Shown: positions 9,889-22,300 of the stretch, one piece after another
Layout: every line of letters starts with the position of its first letter
Position numbering within the stretch: position 1 is the first letter of the stretch
The notes under the pieces: generated by a model
Database searches by the model: none
What the model saw: the letters and a program-made list of their open reading frames with translations, nothing else
Told to the model about the DNA's origin: nothing
Made by a program: the position numbers and the translations under genes
Assembly (NCBI RefSeq): GCF_014633365.1
Contig: NC_068351.1
Coordinates: forward strand, 392,001-456,000
DNA length: 64,000 nt
Direction: 5' to 3'
DNA from: Diospyros lotus
Taxonomy: Eukaryota > Streptophyta > Magnoliopsida > Ericales > Ebenaceae

Positions 9889-11511
9889 ATGCCTTCCTCC
9901 GCCTTTCTGGCTTCCTCGCTTCTTCACTCTTCCCCCTCATTTCCCCAACCCAAGACACTCTTCATCATCAGCAACCACATTCAGTCCCAAGAAAACAACT
10001 TAATTCTCTTTGCGGCGCTACCCACTTCTACTGTCCATTCATCGAAGGGCCAACCATCCAACATCATCCTCAGCCTCTCGCAGGGAACACACAGATTCTG
10101 CAGCCTAAAAAAGGTTGAATATTTGAATCAAACTACAACCGTATCGGTGGCTGAGCAGCAAAGTGGCTTGGCCGCCAAAGAAAAAGCCAACCTTGATTTC
10201 GCTAAGGGGAATGGTGGAGTCCGAGTACGAGATTTGGTTGCAAGAATTAGAGCGTTACCCACTGCGGAAAGAACCAGAATTGTCGAGATCTTGGTGGCTG
10301 GTGGTGGGTTTGAAACTATAACTGACTTCAATGATATGCTTATGGCATTGGTGACGGCAGACGTGCCTGAACTTGAACTTGCCTTGAAATTGAGTTCCAA
10401 TTTGTCGTCTTTTGGGCTGTTTCCGAATTGCTGGACGTATTCCATTATGATCAGGTGTTACTGCAATACAAACGAACCGGCTGAGGCCAAAAGAATCTTA
10501 GACCAACTGCTTGAAGGTGGGTTTCTGCCAAGCGTTGCCACATTCACTGTTCTAATCAGTACATTCTGCAGAGGCGGCAGAGTGCAGAAGGCCATGGAGG
10601 TTCTGGGAATTATGCGGCGGTATAACTGCGAACCGACAATTCAGACATACAATTGCTTGTTAAAAGGATTGTGTTATGTGGGACAGGTTGAGAGCGCCAG
10701 CGAGTTGTTGGTGAATATCAAGAAATCTTCCAAGAAACTTGACATTTATTCCTACACGGCGGTTATGGATGGACTTTGCAAAGTGGGTCGATCAGACGAG
10801 GCCTGTGAATTGCTTGATGAAGCTCTGGAGATGGGACTTATCCCCAACGTGGCCACTTTCAATACTCTGTTTACTGGCTACTGCAAGGAGGGCAGGCCAC
10901 TGGAGGGTATTGGTTTGTTGGGTCAAATGAAAGAAATAAATTGCATGCCTGATCACATCAGCTATAATACCTTGCTGTTTGGTCTGTTGAAGTGGGGTCA
11001 AATTCACGCGGCACTGCAGATTTATAAGGAGATGATTGACCTTGGATTTCAAGTGGATGAGAAGAACATGAACACTCTGCTGAGAAGGTTATGCAGGGGA
11101 TCTAGGACGGAGAAAGGGCTGTTGAAAGATGCCTATGATGTGTTCGAGAAAATGAAGAAATGGGAAGTTGTTATTTATGATTTTACAAATGACCTAGTGA
11201 TAGAAGCATTCTGCCGCGGAAATGATGCAGACGAGGCTCTGTCCAATTTGTGCGGCATGGTTGAAGTTGGCTACATTCCAAAGAATGGTACCTTTAACAA
11301 TGTTATTAGGGCACTTTGTGTTGATGGAAAATTGGAGGAGGCACTGTCAATTTTAGCCATGCATGGAGGAAACACAATTCCCAGTAGAGTTGCTTTTGAT
11401 ATTTTAGTTGATGAATTCAATAGGCAGGGCAGGCGGTGGGACGCATGTAACATATATGGTGCAGCATTGAAACTAGGTGTGACTCCAAAAAGAAAGCCCA
11501 AAGGATGTTAA
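9889..11511 (+). CDS. P-class pentatricopeptide repeat protein
   Basis: A single uninterrupted frame of 540 codons from the first true ATG (9889) to TAA. The N-terminus is Ser/Pro-rich (MPSSAFLASSLLHSSPSF), consistent with an organelle transit peptide. From about residue 180 to the end there are ten consecutive PPR motifs of about 35 residues, for example FTVLISTFCRGGRVQKAMEV, YTAVMDGLCKVGRSDEACEL and FNTLFTGYCKEGRPLEGIGL. No E, DYW or SMR domain follows, so it is a plain P-class protein. Such proteins bind specific organelle transcripts and act in their stability, splicing or translation; the RNA target cannot be read here. One repeat near residue 400 (LLRRLCRGSRTEKGLLKD) is longer by about six residues. 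Intronless, as is typical. Confidence 0.92.
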   Translation: MPSSAFLASSLLHSSPSFPQPKTLFIISNHIQSQENNLILFAALPTSTVHSSKGQPSNIILSLSQGTHRFCSLKKVEYLNQTTTVSVAEQQSGLAAKEKANLDFAKGNGGVRVRDLVARIRALPTAERTRIVEILVAGGGFETITDFNDMLMALVTADVPELELALKLSSNLSSFGLFPNCWTYSIMIRCYCNTNEPAEAKRILDQLLEGGFLPSVATFTVLISTFCRGGRVQKAMEVLGIMRRYNCEPTIQTYNCLLKGLCYVGQVESASELLVNIKKSSKKLDIYSYTAVMDGLCKVGRSDEACELLDEALEMGLIPNVATFNTLFTGYCKEGRPLEGIGLLGQMKEINCMPDHISYNTLLFGLLKWGQIHAALQIYKEMIDLGFQVDEKNMNTLLRRLCRGSRTEKGLLKDAYDVFEKMKKWEVVIYDFTNDLVIEAFCRGNDADEALSNLCGMVEVGYIPKNGTFNNVIRALCVDGKLEEALSILAMHGGNTIPSRVAFDILVDEFNRQGRRWDACNIYGAALKLGVTPKRKPKGC

Positions 11512-12010
11512 GTAGTTTTCAGATTCCCGTGATAAAACCTCAGCCGTCGTGATTCACTGCCGCCGATGCCCGAATAGACCAGACAGCAGCACCTTCAACA
11601 GGACAACGCCATTCCTTTGAAAAATATTCACCTTTAATGGCGAACTTAGGAACTCGATGTGTGTGCGTGCTTGCGTGCGTGTGGGTTTGATGCAGTCTAT
11701 TTAGAGGTAGTACTCCTCCACAAGTACATTTGCATTTTCATTTGTACAAATCGAGACTATTAACGTATGCTCATTAGTTTGTAACTTAACTTGAATGGCC
11801 ATTGGCTCAACAGTTACTCTTTCAGCAAAAAGAAGAGCAGTTTTCTACAAGACAAGATATTGCTGATACAAGTTGTATAATGGGAGAAAATTGATGTTTG
11901 CACATGTTAAACAATTTGATTGCAAATGTACATGCCCTTGCATCCGCATGGACAGAGAAGATCAGACATGTATGAGAATCTTCTACAGATTAAAATGTGA
12001 TCTACGGCAA
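11512..12010. other. 3' flanks of two convergent genes
   Basis: 499 bp between the PPR stop (plus strand) and the EF-P stop (minus strand). It should contain both 3' UTRs and poly(A) sites. A GTGTGTGCGTGCTTGCGTGC-type stretch occurs near 11660. Nothing else is recognised. Confidence 0.6.
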
Positions 12011-15000
12011 TCATGCACGGCTCATGTACTGCCCGGTTCTAGCATCCACCATTATCTCTTCGCCTCTCTCTATGAATAATGGCACGCTGACAACAGCACC
12101 TGTTTCTACTGTTGCAGGCTTAGATCCGCCTGTGACACAAGTTGAACAGAAGAACAAGAATAAATGGTCAATCACCACATTTTGTGACTCCAAAAATGTC
12201 AATATTTTCAAACGATAGAATCCATGTAAACACAAATTTACGTCAACAAATGTCATCTTTACAGCTGAACAAATCAAGTGAAGCATTCCTTGTCAACCAA
12301 AGCAATTTTTGATAGGCAGACACACTGGTTAGACACCAGATCGTGTAAAGAGATCATAAAAAACACTACCTTGTGCTGTATCACCTCTGAGTCCAGGATC
12401 AACCTCAACAACAGTCAACTTAACAGTGATGGGGAGTTCAAAATCAATAACCTGCAACAGTATCAACATTATAGTTGTAAATAACTAAATACCCACATCA
12501 ACAAATGAATTTGTGGATTTTATTTAAAAATAATTACTTCAGCACGTCTGGCCCAATGGGCTAGCACTAAGCCAAACCAAAAAAAAGGCTCAACCTATGA
12601 AGGGGCCAAGTTAAGAAGGGGAAGGGCCAGCCTATAACATATATAAGATATAATATTTCAATTACATTCAGGTTGTGCTTACAAATACAATCTGCAAACA
12701 GAGAGTAAGACTTTTTTTTTTTTTTATTTCTTTTTTGTAAGGTCTGGAAATTTTGTTTGTTGTTGTTGCAAGAAGTTGTATTATAATTGTTTGGTTTATT
12801 ATTGGTTGGAAGTCGAGATAGGTTTAGGAACCCCATTCCTCATTTGGGGGAGGGGATGGGGCTTAATATTTATACCGCACCAAGGCACAGGGTGGCATAT
12901 GGTATATTGGTTGTAGGGGTCAAGGATGAGGTGAGCAAAACCCAGCCCCGCGCCATCCTATTGCCATTCCCCGAGTACAATAGCAATTAAGGGAGAAGTA
13001 GGGGCCAAACAGGAGCAGCCAGAAGGTGTGTGGCCTCAAATAAGAGAGAGACGGACCAAATGGGTGTAGGACAAAAAAAGGAGAGAGAAATCAAGAGAGA
13101 TAAGAGAGGAAAACAGAGACAGAAAGAAGGACCACCACAAGTCAATGGGAAACAGCAGAGCGAATGGTGGCTTCACCAACCAACCCATTTCAAGTCGAGT
13201 TCAGACAAGCAAATAGGCTTAGGGTTATCTTTATTCTTATTTTCCCTCTAATGGAGCAGCCTGTTCCTCTTTTGAGTGGTGGCTGCAAGAAAGGCAGAGG
13301 GAATCCTCCAAGGCGTCAGCCGCAGGGGAGGGTTGGGGTTTATGATTTTTATGTGGCACCTGCAAGGAATTGAATGAAAAAGCCACTGAATTTCTATAAG
13401 ATCCAACTTGAAAAGGTTTAGTTTGAAACTTGGCTTTTGTGAGATCCTACCAGGAAAAAAGGGTTAGTTTCAACAGACCATATTTCTAGTCTGCCCCCAA
13501 AAAGCCATAATTTTGAACCAACCCAAATTTGTTAATGGGTCAACTCTAAAATAAGCTATAAATCTCTTGAAAAATAAACGGATGAGAAAGATACAAAATG
13601 GACAAAAAACAAGAATGGGTAATTTATGAGCTTCATTCTGCATAATAGTCTAATAGAACCTATGGACTTTCAAAGAACCCTAATCAGATTGGATAAATAA
13701 TTTAGCATGAATAACAAATTACTCAAAGTTTCAGCTAAAAAGATTTTGGGCTTAATTTTAATAAAGCTTAGCCCTTGATAAGAATTTATTAATATATCAC
13801 TTATGAATGTGAATCAAGCTGAAAATTACACTCTGACAGGACTTACTTCATCCCACTTTCAAGTGAGTGGTTTGCGTTGCCAAATAAATGTTTTTTAAGA
13901 TTATTTTCATGCATGATTATTGTGAAGATTTTTGCACCATAATACTTGGTTGAGTTCAGATGCATTTTATTATATGAAAAGAAATTATTATTGCAAAATG
14001 TCAATTGAAAACTTTGATTTAGAAAGTGTTTGAAAAAAATATATATTTTTAGCATGTGAAGATTATACAAGGGACTATGTTAAGAGAAGTCCAAGAAAAA
14101 ATTCCAATCATTGTGGTGGTCAAGTGACTATAGCAACTAGAAGAACAACTCTATTCTTAATGGTCAGAGGGGACACACTAGGTATGTCTTGGCATTTCCA
14201 GCTGGATAAATTCAGTCGCCATGGCAGCAAGTCTATTTGAAGGCTTCTGGTTGGGGCAGTGGCCAAGCAAAGACTTTGGTGACTGAAGGAATAACTAAAG
14301 GGAAGACACTAAAAAGCACTCCACAAAACAGAATTTTTAACAAATGTCATGCCATTTTGAATGAATTGGAAATAATTTGTTTTGAGGATTATAAACCAAG
14401 AGAATAATTCAATGCCTTGTAAATGGAATTGAAACATACTTTCCCCTTCCAAAATAGCAAGTTGCAATCTATCCCTTCCTTCATCCACTTTGTCTTGTCT
14501 CCAACATCTGACTCATTAAGACGAAATTCCTCAAATGTATTCTGAAAATAGAAACATCAGATTTATCTGAATGCATAGTGTAGGAAACAACAGAAATTTA
14601 TGTTTACATAGATGGTATATGATAGAGTAAGCCTTTATAAAGCCAGTTTTTCTTGGTTAGGAATCAGTGTTGACTTAGAACAAGTTAAAACGGAGAATAA
14701 CAAGAAGAGGAAATGCAAGATAAATAGAACCATACAAAGAGGAAGATGAGCACATACTAAGGGGACGAGAATTCTCAATATCATAGTTATGAAATGAAGT
14801 ACATGGTAAGAGCTTTGTTTTAAGAAAATAAAATTAAGGCAAAATGAAATATTATTTATGCTTAATATTTTGACCAAATTATGGCTTTAAAATCAATTAA
14901 TTTATAAGCAAAGCCACCAAGTTTGGACTAACAGTCATGCAGGAAAAGTGACTAGAAGTACTAATAGCTAAAAGTTGAAAAGGTTATACTAAAATTTTAG

Positions 15001-16905
15001 GAGAAACATAACTTCATTAATCTCTAATCCTCTATGATCCCCTAAAAATCAGACAAAATATACAAATTCAGATGTGTTTGATCAAAAATAAGAAAAATCA
15101 TTCAGCAATAATCTTTTAATTTGGCTGCAAAGTGAAAAATATGATAACTTGAGATTAACTAACTCAAGAAGAAATGCATTCTGAAACCATGGGCCTAATT
15201 TTGTACACAACATATACAACAAAAATTGGTACAAAACCAAATGAAATAAGGAAATATAAGACAATATCAAAAGAAAAAAACTCTCTTTGCTATCAACCAG
15301 CTTTCCATTTTGCAGTGACTAATTTAATGAAATAAAGTATTTAAAAAGGCAAAACAATAATGTTAACCAGCTTCTACTATATTCAGTCAACTAGAGGAAG
15401 TACAAGCCTAAACATGGATGCAAGGGCTTCATTAAGTTGCTTTAGTAGGTAAGACGTATAAAGAAGTCTGTGGCAACAATAACATACTATAGATAATAAA
15501 AAGTGGAAAATACCAGGTCCATAAAAACAAACTGAGAACCATCTTTATATGTGTATTGCTTCGTTTCCTTAAGAATATCTGCCTCCCCAATCTGGACAAA
15601 GAAATAACAAGCCAGAGAGGAAAAGAATAAGCTAAGAGTGAAGATTCTATTAGGATCATCTCGAAGGACAATGAAATCTTAAGAACATGTCTCATGTCCG
15701 TGCAGTTCCTGTGGACACCTGGGACTATGGCTATTCTCATGAACAATTCAACTTAAGAAAGAGCAAAGTACAATTTTTGGAAATTATAAGAATTATCTTG
15801 GTCCAATAACTATGTCTATAGCCATTAATGGAGCCTGCTAGGGCAAGCCTAATAGCAAAATTTCAAATAAGCATGACTGGATTGCTTCCTTGAACCATAC
15901 ATACATTGCTAAGTTTATTTCAAGGAGTAGAATAAATCTTGGTTGCATTACGAACACAAACTATACAAATTTCTGCTGTAAGATTGCTGCATGAGAATAA
16001 CTGAAATCTCGCATTACAATCCCAAAGCTACAGATTACAAGATTAAAGTCTTCTCGTACACGTTACAAGAGCTACAAGCAACATGTATAACTTTGCATTT
16101 TGTACAATTCTCACTTATTTTGAAAATGTGAGGAAACCTTGAGGGGAGAGGGCACAAGAAAAAGAAACGATAGAATTGGTTTTCAGTTGGCATATTACCT
16201 TAATTCCAGCACGAAAAGTTTTCTGAACTGTGTTTCCTGTAACATAATTTCGCAATGTGGTTCTCACATACGCAGCTCCTTTACCAGGCTTCACGTGAAG
16301 AAACTCTACAGGAATTTGATTGACTAAAATCAGGACATAATGAGAAGAAAGCAGGTCAAACAACTGCGAAAAACGGGAAGCCCAGTAAAAATGACCAAAA
16401 CTGAAGTAGAAAGGTTCAAACTTTTTAACATCTAATCAGATAGAACTGAGAATTTCTAAAACGACTCCTTCCATGGCGATAGTTTGAGCGTTTAAAGGGG
16501 CTATAAACACGAAGAATGAACATGAAGGCATTGAGAAGAGATAACCCACACTTGGAACAACATCATCTAGCAATATCACAAGCTTGAGAAAACAAAATCA
16601 AATTAAAAAACGCAGAAGGGCGGGAATTACCGAGAACCCTCCAAGGGGCTCCGTCTACTTCAATGTTGGAACCCACCTTGATGTCATTACTAGAGAAAGC
16701 GTATATCCCTGCACCCACCAAACAATTAAATAGATAAAGCGGGGGAAAAACTGCTTCGCATCAATGGAGAAGTCCTACTTGGGAATGTGGAGCGGCGGTG
16801 GGTTCCGGTAAAGACTCGCGTTGAGAGAATGAGCCTCGATGAAAACGATGATGATGGGCGGAAGCGAGGGCACGGGGACAACGTGAATGGGGCGACTCCA
16901 GCCAT
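12011..16905 (-). CDS. Elongation factor P, plastid form
   Basis: Seven minus-strand exons close in phase: 16905-16779, 16708-16631, 16305-16199, 15591-15514, 14541-14440, 12451-12370, 12129-12011 (230 residues). The first ~42 residues are Ser/Arg-rich and act as a plastid transit peptide. Then come the three EF-P domains: a KOW-like domain I ([34 protein letters not shown]), domain II ([25 protein letters not shown]) and domain III ([49 protein letters not shown]). The loop lysine in KPGKG matches the residue that is modified in bacterial EF-P. The protein helps plastid ribosomes through slow peptide bonds such as polyproline. An alternative exon 3 acceptor at 16323 would add six residues (VNQIPV); the one chosen matches the family join [11 protein letters not shown]. 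Divergent from the VAL gene. Confidence 0.95.
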
Positions 16906-18298
16906 GGTTGTGGAGCTCCGCTGGCTGGGACAGGCGGAGGAAGTCGAAGATTTTGTGTGTCTATCGGCGACAGTTCTATCTGAACCAGTTTTGCCCCGGA
17001 AGACGGACGGTGTTCCTCTCCCCTCACGCGCCCTTCGCTTTGATGACTTCTTTTTCTCATTCATTACAAAGCTTTTAATATTTTTATTTTCTTTTTTTAA
17101 TTTTCTCTTTTAAAAAAATACAAATTTAACATGATATTTCACGATATTTTTTTTTATTTTACGTTTTTTTATGTAATTATCTGAATTTTTTGTTATTTTA
17201 ATTAAATTTATGTATTTATATTTTTTTGTTAAATTAACTCCTTATATTTTGATTTTTTTTTTTTATGTTACAATTCGAACATTTTTTGTATTTTAATTAC
17301 ACTCTTATATCTATATTTTTTAGTCAATTTAACTTATATATGTGTAAAAAAATAGTTAAAATTAATTTATCTCACTTTTATCTATATTTTTAACATATTA
17401 AAATATAAAAATTAAATTAATTTAAAAATACAGATAAAAATGTGTAATCAAAATAAAAATATAAAGATTAAATTATGTAAAAAATAGGGATTCAAAAATA
17501 TAATTGAAATATGAAAAATTTCAAGTAATCAAAATTTGGAATTGGGCAATATTTCACAATCTATTGTTGTCATTTTTAATTTTATATTTTATTTATTTGT
17601 TATGTTTTTGTTGTTATAGATTATAACACACGTTAAGGGTGACCTAACCACGAGTCGATCTCTTAATCTTTTATCTCAATTGTTAGCGATTTTAATGAAA
17701 AATGAAACATTTTATAATTCTTTTTAATTGTGACATTATATTTAATAATCCTCAAAAGTCATATTGTTGTTAAGGATACAGTGTTAGTTTAGTTTAGGAT
17801 TGAGGGAGGGAGAGAGAGAGAGATGGATGGATGTTTGTAAAGTAAAGACAGGAGGAGGGTTGAGGTGTGGTTTTGGAAAGTAGTTAAATTAATCAAAATG
17901 ATGATAGCATAGCTCCTTACATCATAATTAAAGTCAATTATTATTATTATTATGCTATTGTTTAAGCAAAACCCAAATATCAATATTAGTTGCTGCTTGC
18001 TTGCTTGCTATACGTAATACGTGCAGGCAGGCAGGGCAAGTCAATTTCTTGTTGACTTTTCAAATGAGTTTGTTTTCTTCTAGACTATCTTGCACTTCTG
18101 ACTTTGCGGTGATTTAACAAAAATCCATTCCAGTTTATTTAACACTTAACGCACGTTAAATCAAATACTTAATCTTATTAATTAATTAAATAGAGTATTA
18201 AGTGAAAATTATGATTATATATATATATATATATAAAGCAGAAGCAGCAGGAGGAGGAGGAGGAGGAGGGAGTAGGGAGCATTTCACGCATGGTTGGT

Positions 18299-18313
18299 GG
18301 GGGGGGGGGGGGG
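18299..18313. repeat. Poly(dG) tract, about 15 bases
   Basis: A pure G run after TGGTTGGT. It is one of several long G or C runs in this window. Confidence 0.9.
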
Positions 18314-18678
18314 AGGGAGCGAGCATGAGATAGATGAAAGACACCTAGCCTAGCCTAGGAGTAGGGAGAGACGTAGCATCATCACCTAACGCATTATGAC
18401 GTCAACAGATCACGCCGGCGTAACACGTAATTGCAAATCGACGGTGATGATGTGTGTCCCTGCCCTCCCACTACGGGGCGCAAAACGAAGGTAGTTGGCG
18501 GGGATATCTTGGTAATTCCACCACGTTGTAATTATTCTTCTTTTGCATGATAATTAATTGATATATATATATATATATATTGTGTTATCCGATAAAAAGC
18601 GCATGCCGCATGGTGATGGTGATGGTGGCGAATTTTATGGTGATGTCTCTGCGCCGCATTTCCGCTTTTACCCCTAAA

Positions 18679-18716
<38 letters not shown>

Positions 18717-18965
18717 TTTATTTTAATATGCCCCTTATTGGTTAGCATTTAAGATATATATATATATTAATTATATTTTCTAAGGGATAATACGTTGAGG
18801 ATTAGGCAAAGTCTGGCATGGCATGGCATGGCATGGTTGGGTTGGGCTTTTAAATTTGAAAATTATTGGAAAAAGAAAAGAAAAGAAAAGAAAAGAAAAG
18901 AAAGAGAGAACAGAGGTAAGTGGGAAAGAGAAAGGTGGAAGAGCTCGCCGTGCCTTGAAGCATCG

Positions 18966-19032
18966 TGCATGCATTTCTATGCCCCCTCTCTCTCTCTCTC
19001 TCTCTTCGCTCTCTCTGCTGCTGCTTTGCATG
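18966..19032. promoter_or_regulatory. RY motifs upstream of the VAL gene
   Basis: TGCATGCA at 18966-18973 contains the RY core CATGCA on both strands, and a second TGCATG lies at 19027-19032. Both are 360-425 bp before the predicted start codon. VAL B3 domains are known to bind CATGCA, so self-regulation is possible; this is inference from motif position only. Confidence 0.4.
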
Positions 19033-19389
19033 CGCATAGCTTTCTCCACCTCATAACTCAACCTCCCATCCAGCCCTCCGCCCACCGGAAACGCCTTCTC
19101 CGTCTTCATTCGATGACCGGAAGCTCTGAACATTTGAAGCCTACCGAGTCCCTGGATTCGTATCTGAACACACAGTTTTACTTCCTGTGGCTGTAATCAT
19201 ACTCGTCGGTACGGATTTAAGCTTTCCTTTGTTTCTTGTCTTTATGCGTGCGCGGTGCTGGTCTGTGAGTTGACCAATTTAGCGTCTCGCAGTCGGCCCG
19301 TCGAAGAATTTTTTTGGGAGAGGGTTTGCTAGGGCTTTGGTCGATTTCAATTGATGAATTCGACTTTTTTTTTTTGGGATTCGTCAGAG

Positions 19390-22300
19390 ATGAGTTCGAA
19401 AGTTTGTATGAATGGTTTGTGCGGGGCGACGTCGGCGGCTGAATGGAAGAGAGGCTGGCCTTTGCGATCTGGTGAATTCGCCAGTTTATGTGATAAGTGC
19501 GGGTAAAATTTAACACTTTTTCTTTTTCTTACTTGGATGTTTCCATTTTTTTTTTATTCAAGGGTTTTTTTTTCGACACCTTTTTGTTCATCGGCCTAAG
19601 ATCCGTGTCCTTTGAGTTTATCTGCACTTATCGATTTATTTCTTTCAGTAACGGCTTATGTTAGTTTTGTGCTCGGTTTTTTCCCCCTCTTTGGATTAAC
19701 TTGTGATGTAGTAGCAGTCTGTTTGTTTTAACCGAACCTCGTATTTCTAAATATGCTTTATTTCGGAAAATTGACACAAAAATTTGTTTTCAATGTTGTG
19801 GTCTAGCCTTATTTCTAGTATCATCTCATACAGATAATCGACGTGTATCTGATTTCATGCACTACAATGACTTTGATGCCCCTTTGTTTGTCATGGAGAG
19901 GTTGGGTTTCCGATTTCATGGATTTTTTATCTGTCAGTTGGCACTAAGAGATTCATCACTTGAGAATGTGCATCTATCTTAATTTAATTAGCATTAATAA
20001 TAATGCTATGGTCTATAATAATGCCACTCAAACTTCAAATCGGGGCTAAACCCATTCACCATCTATCCAGAAAATATTTAACCTTTGTGTCCTTGGAAAT
20101 AGAAGAATAATATTAATTTCTTCATTTACATGTTAGTACAGTAGTGTGACCATGCAGATGAAAGCAGCACTTCCACTTGGATACTTGGTAATTATATGCT
20201 TTGAAATTGCTATCACTATTTCCATAAATAGAAGCAAAAAAAGGTCAAAGTGACTTCAGATTATTCACTTTGTATGCGTTTATGAACTCCTTCACATATG
20301 TGACTGTGAAGCATCAATGATTGGTGCATAACATTTTGCTAAGAGAATGTGAAGCATGTGTCTTTTGTATTGGAAATTTGCTGACCAAGTATTTATTTAT
20401 TTTTTTGTATATGGGAAACAACTGTAAATGTTGACACCAAGGGGCACAGGAAGGTTCGAATCCACAGCCTCATGCTTCCCATGAGGTGCTGGCCATCACC
20501 TAAGCCACCCTTGGGACGCTGACCAAATATACTTAATAATTCCACTTTTCACATAACTATTGCTCATGAGATAGTCTATGCTACCTTGTAACCAGTATTT
20601 CATCTAAACGAAATTAAGAATATAACGAAACAAAAATATTTGCCATATCTAGGTGTTATTTGACATGAACATGGCATAGTTATCAAGTTCCCCCCTCTCC
20701 CATATCGTAGTTCTTTTGTGTTCCATGATTTCAAAGATTGCAATTTGGATCCCTAAGAATGGGATTCCAAGTGGTGCATGAGTTTAGTTAAAGCAATTAA
20801 AAACTAGGGAAGAAACTTAAAGTCAGAATAATTTTTTAAGAAAATTAGAGAAAAGGTTGCCTACCTCACTTTCTTGTATATTCTATTGCATTTTAATTTA
20901 TTCAAACCTAACTTCGTTTGTGTTGGATTCTTCATTCCATAAGTTGTACAAGAACATAGAAAAGAATTCAAAGCAAAGCAAAGCAAAACAAACGAACTTC
21001 TTTAATAACAAGTATTAATCTAATTAATTTCACCTTGAGCATGACTGTTAAGTTCCATGACCCAATATAATAAACCAATCAAGCCTACCCTCTTCGTACC
21101 ACAAAATTAGCATACTAATGTACCTCACACATGTTCCTATACCACATTCCTGGTAACTATGGGACATGTAATTGCATAAATGCGATGCTTGGACAAATAC
21201 ATGTGTGTCACATCATACCCTTAAGTTAAATTGATGATGCCTAAACCTAAGTTTCATGATGATGGTTGCTTGTCATATTGTGTGTCAAATATCAAATATC
21301 CACTTTGAATAAAAATGAATTTACTTTAATAATGTGAAAATTTAATGTAAGTATGACAACACCTGAGCCTTTGCATAATTTTTCAAGCCTTTTGTCATCA
21401 ATCATGACAATAAAGCACACAAAGTATAATATTAAGAACATAAAATGTAGAAATAAACATCTATGACATGCTTTGGTTTGTTGAAGCCTTATTTTTTCAT
21501 TTTTCTTATTCTATTTTCGTTTCGATAAAAGTAGTCATTATCCATATCATTGTTTTAATCTATATACAAAGGTCCAAATCAAATTTCTGGAAGTATAGTG
21601 TTCCAAAAATTGTTGGTGGGCCAAATAATCCAAACAAGGATGAACTGAACTAGCTTTATCCAATTTTTGTGTGGAGATGCTATGCTTGTATAGATTTGTT
21701 ATGCAAACAGGCAACATTTGTATCCATGCCATGTTGCATATTATAAAATACATCACACTTAACTTAATGGAATGGCCAGTTGAAATCGATAGGGCATCGT
21801 TGTGGTGAATGGGGAGGCTTTATCAGACATCTAAAACAACCCCCCTATTCGGAAAAAAGGAAAAGAAAACCCAAGAGAGGGTTGGTACTCTTGATATGGC
21901 TAGATTCTGTAAAGTACCTGTTAATTTCCTTTACTCGTCTTGATTCATAAGAGGTCTTCCCTAAATTTGAGTGCCTTGTTGTTTTATCTAATTAAATTAA
22001 GACTGAAATATCAGTTATTTGGGGCTCATGATTTTCATTTATTAACAGTGACACGCATCAACTATAAGCAATAGTGAACTTTCTTCATATTTTTTATCTT
22101 ACATGTAGTGTTTTTATTGACTCCAGGTCTGCCTATGAGCAACTAGTCTATTGTGATACTTTTCATTCTAAAGATACTGGCTGGAGGGACTGCACTTCAT
22201 GTGGAAAGGTGATCCTGTAGTGTGGTTATTTATATTTACATATTTACCTTCATTGCCCCACCTTTTCCCTCCCTTGATGCCACCATCTGTTTCTTGTTCT

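Larger units (their letters stand above)
16906..19389. other. Intergenic region between divergent EF-P and VAL genes
   Basis: No gene supported. 17080-17570 is extremely AT-rich and partly self-complementary, possibly an AT-rich foldback element. Several microsatellites follow: (TA)n near 18217-18235 and 18561-18580, (CT)n near 18681-18697, GGAGGA near 18250-18269, AAAAG repeats near 18871-18905 and (CT)n near 18986-19010. The last 400 bp before the VAL ATG is pyrimidine-rich and probably its 5' UTR and core promoter. Confidence 0.6.

Noticed and set aside
18799..19196. Plus-strand frames in the VAL upstream region
   Set aside because: Built on AAAAG and CT repeats; the VAL start at 19390 with its conserved Cys-rich N-terminus explains the locus.
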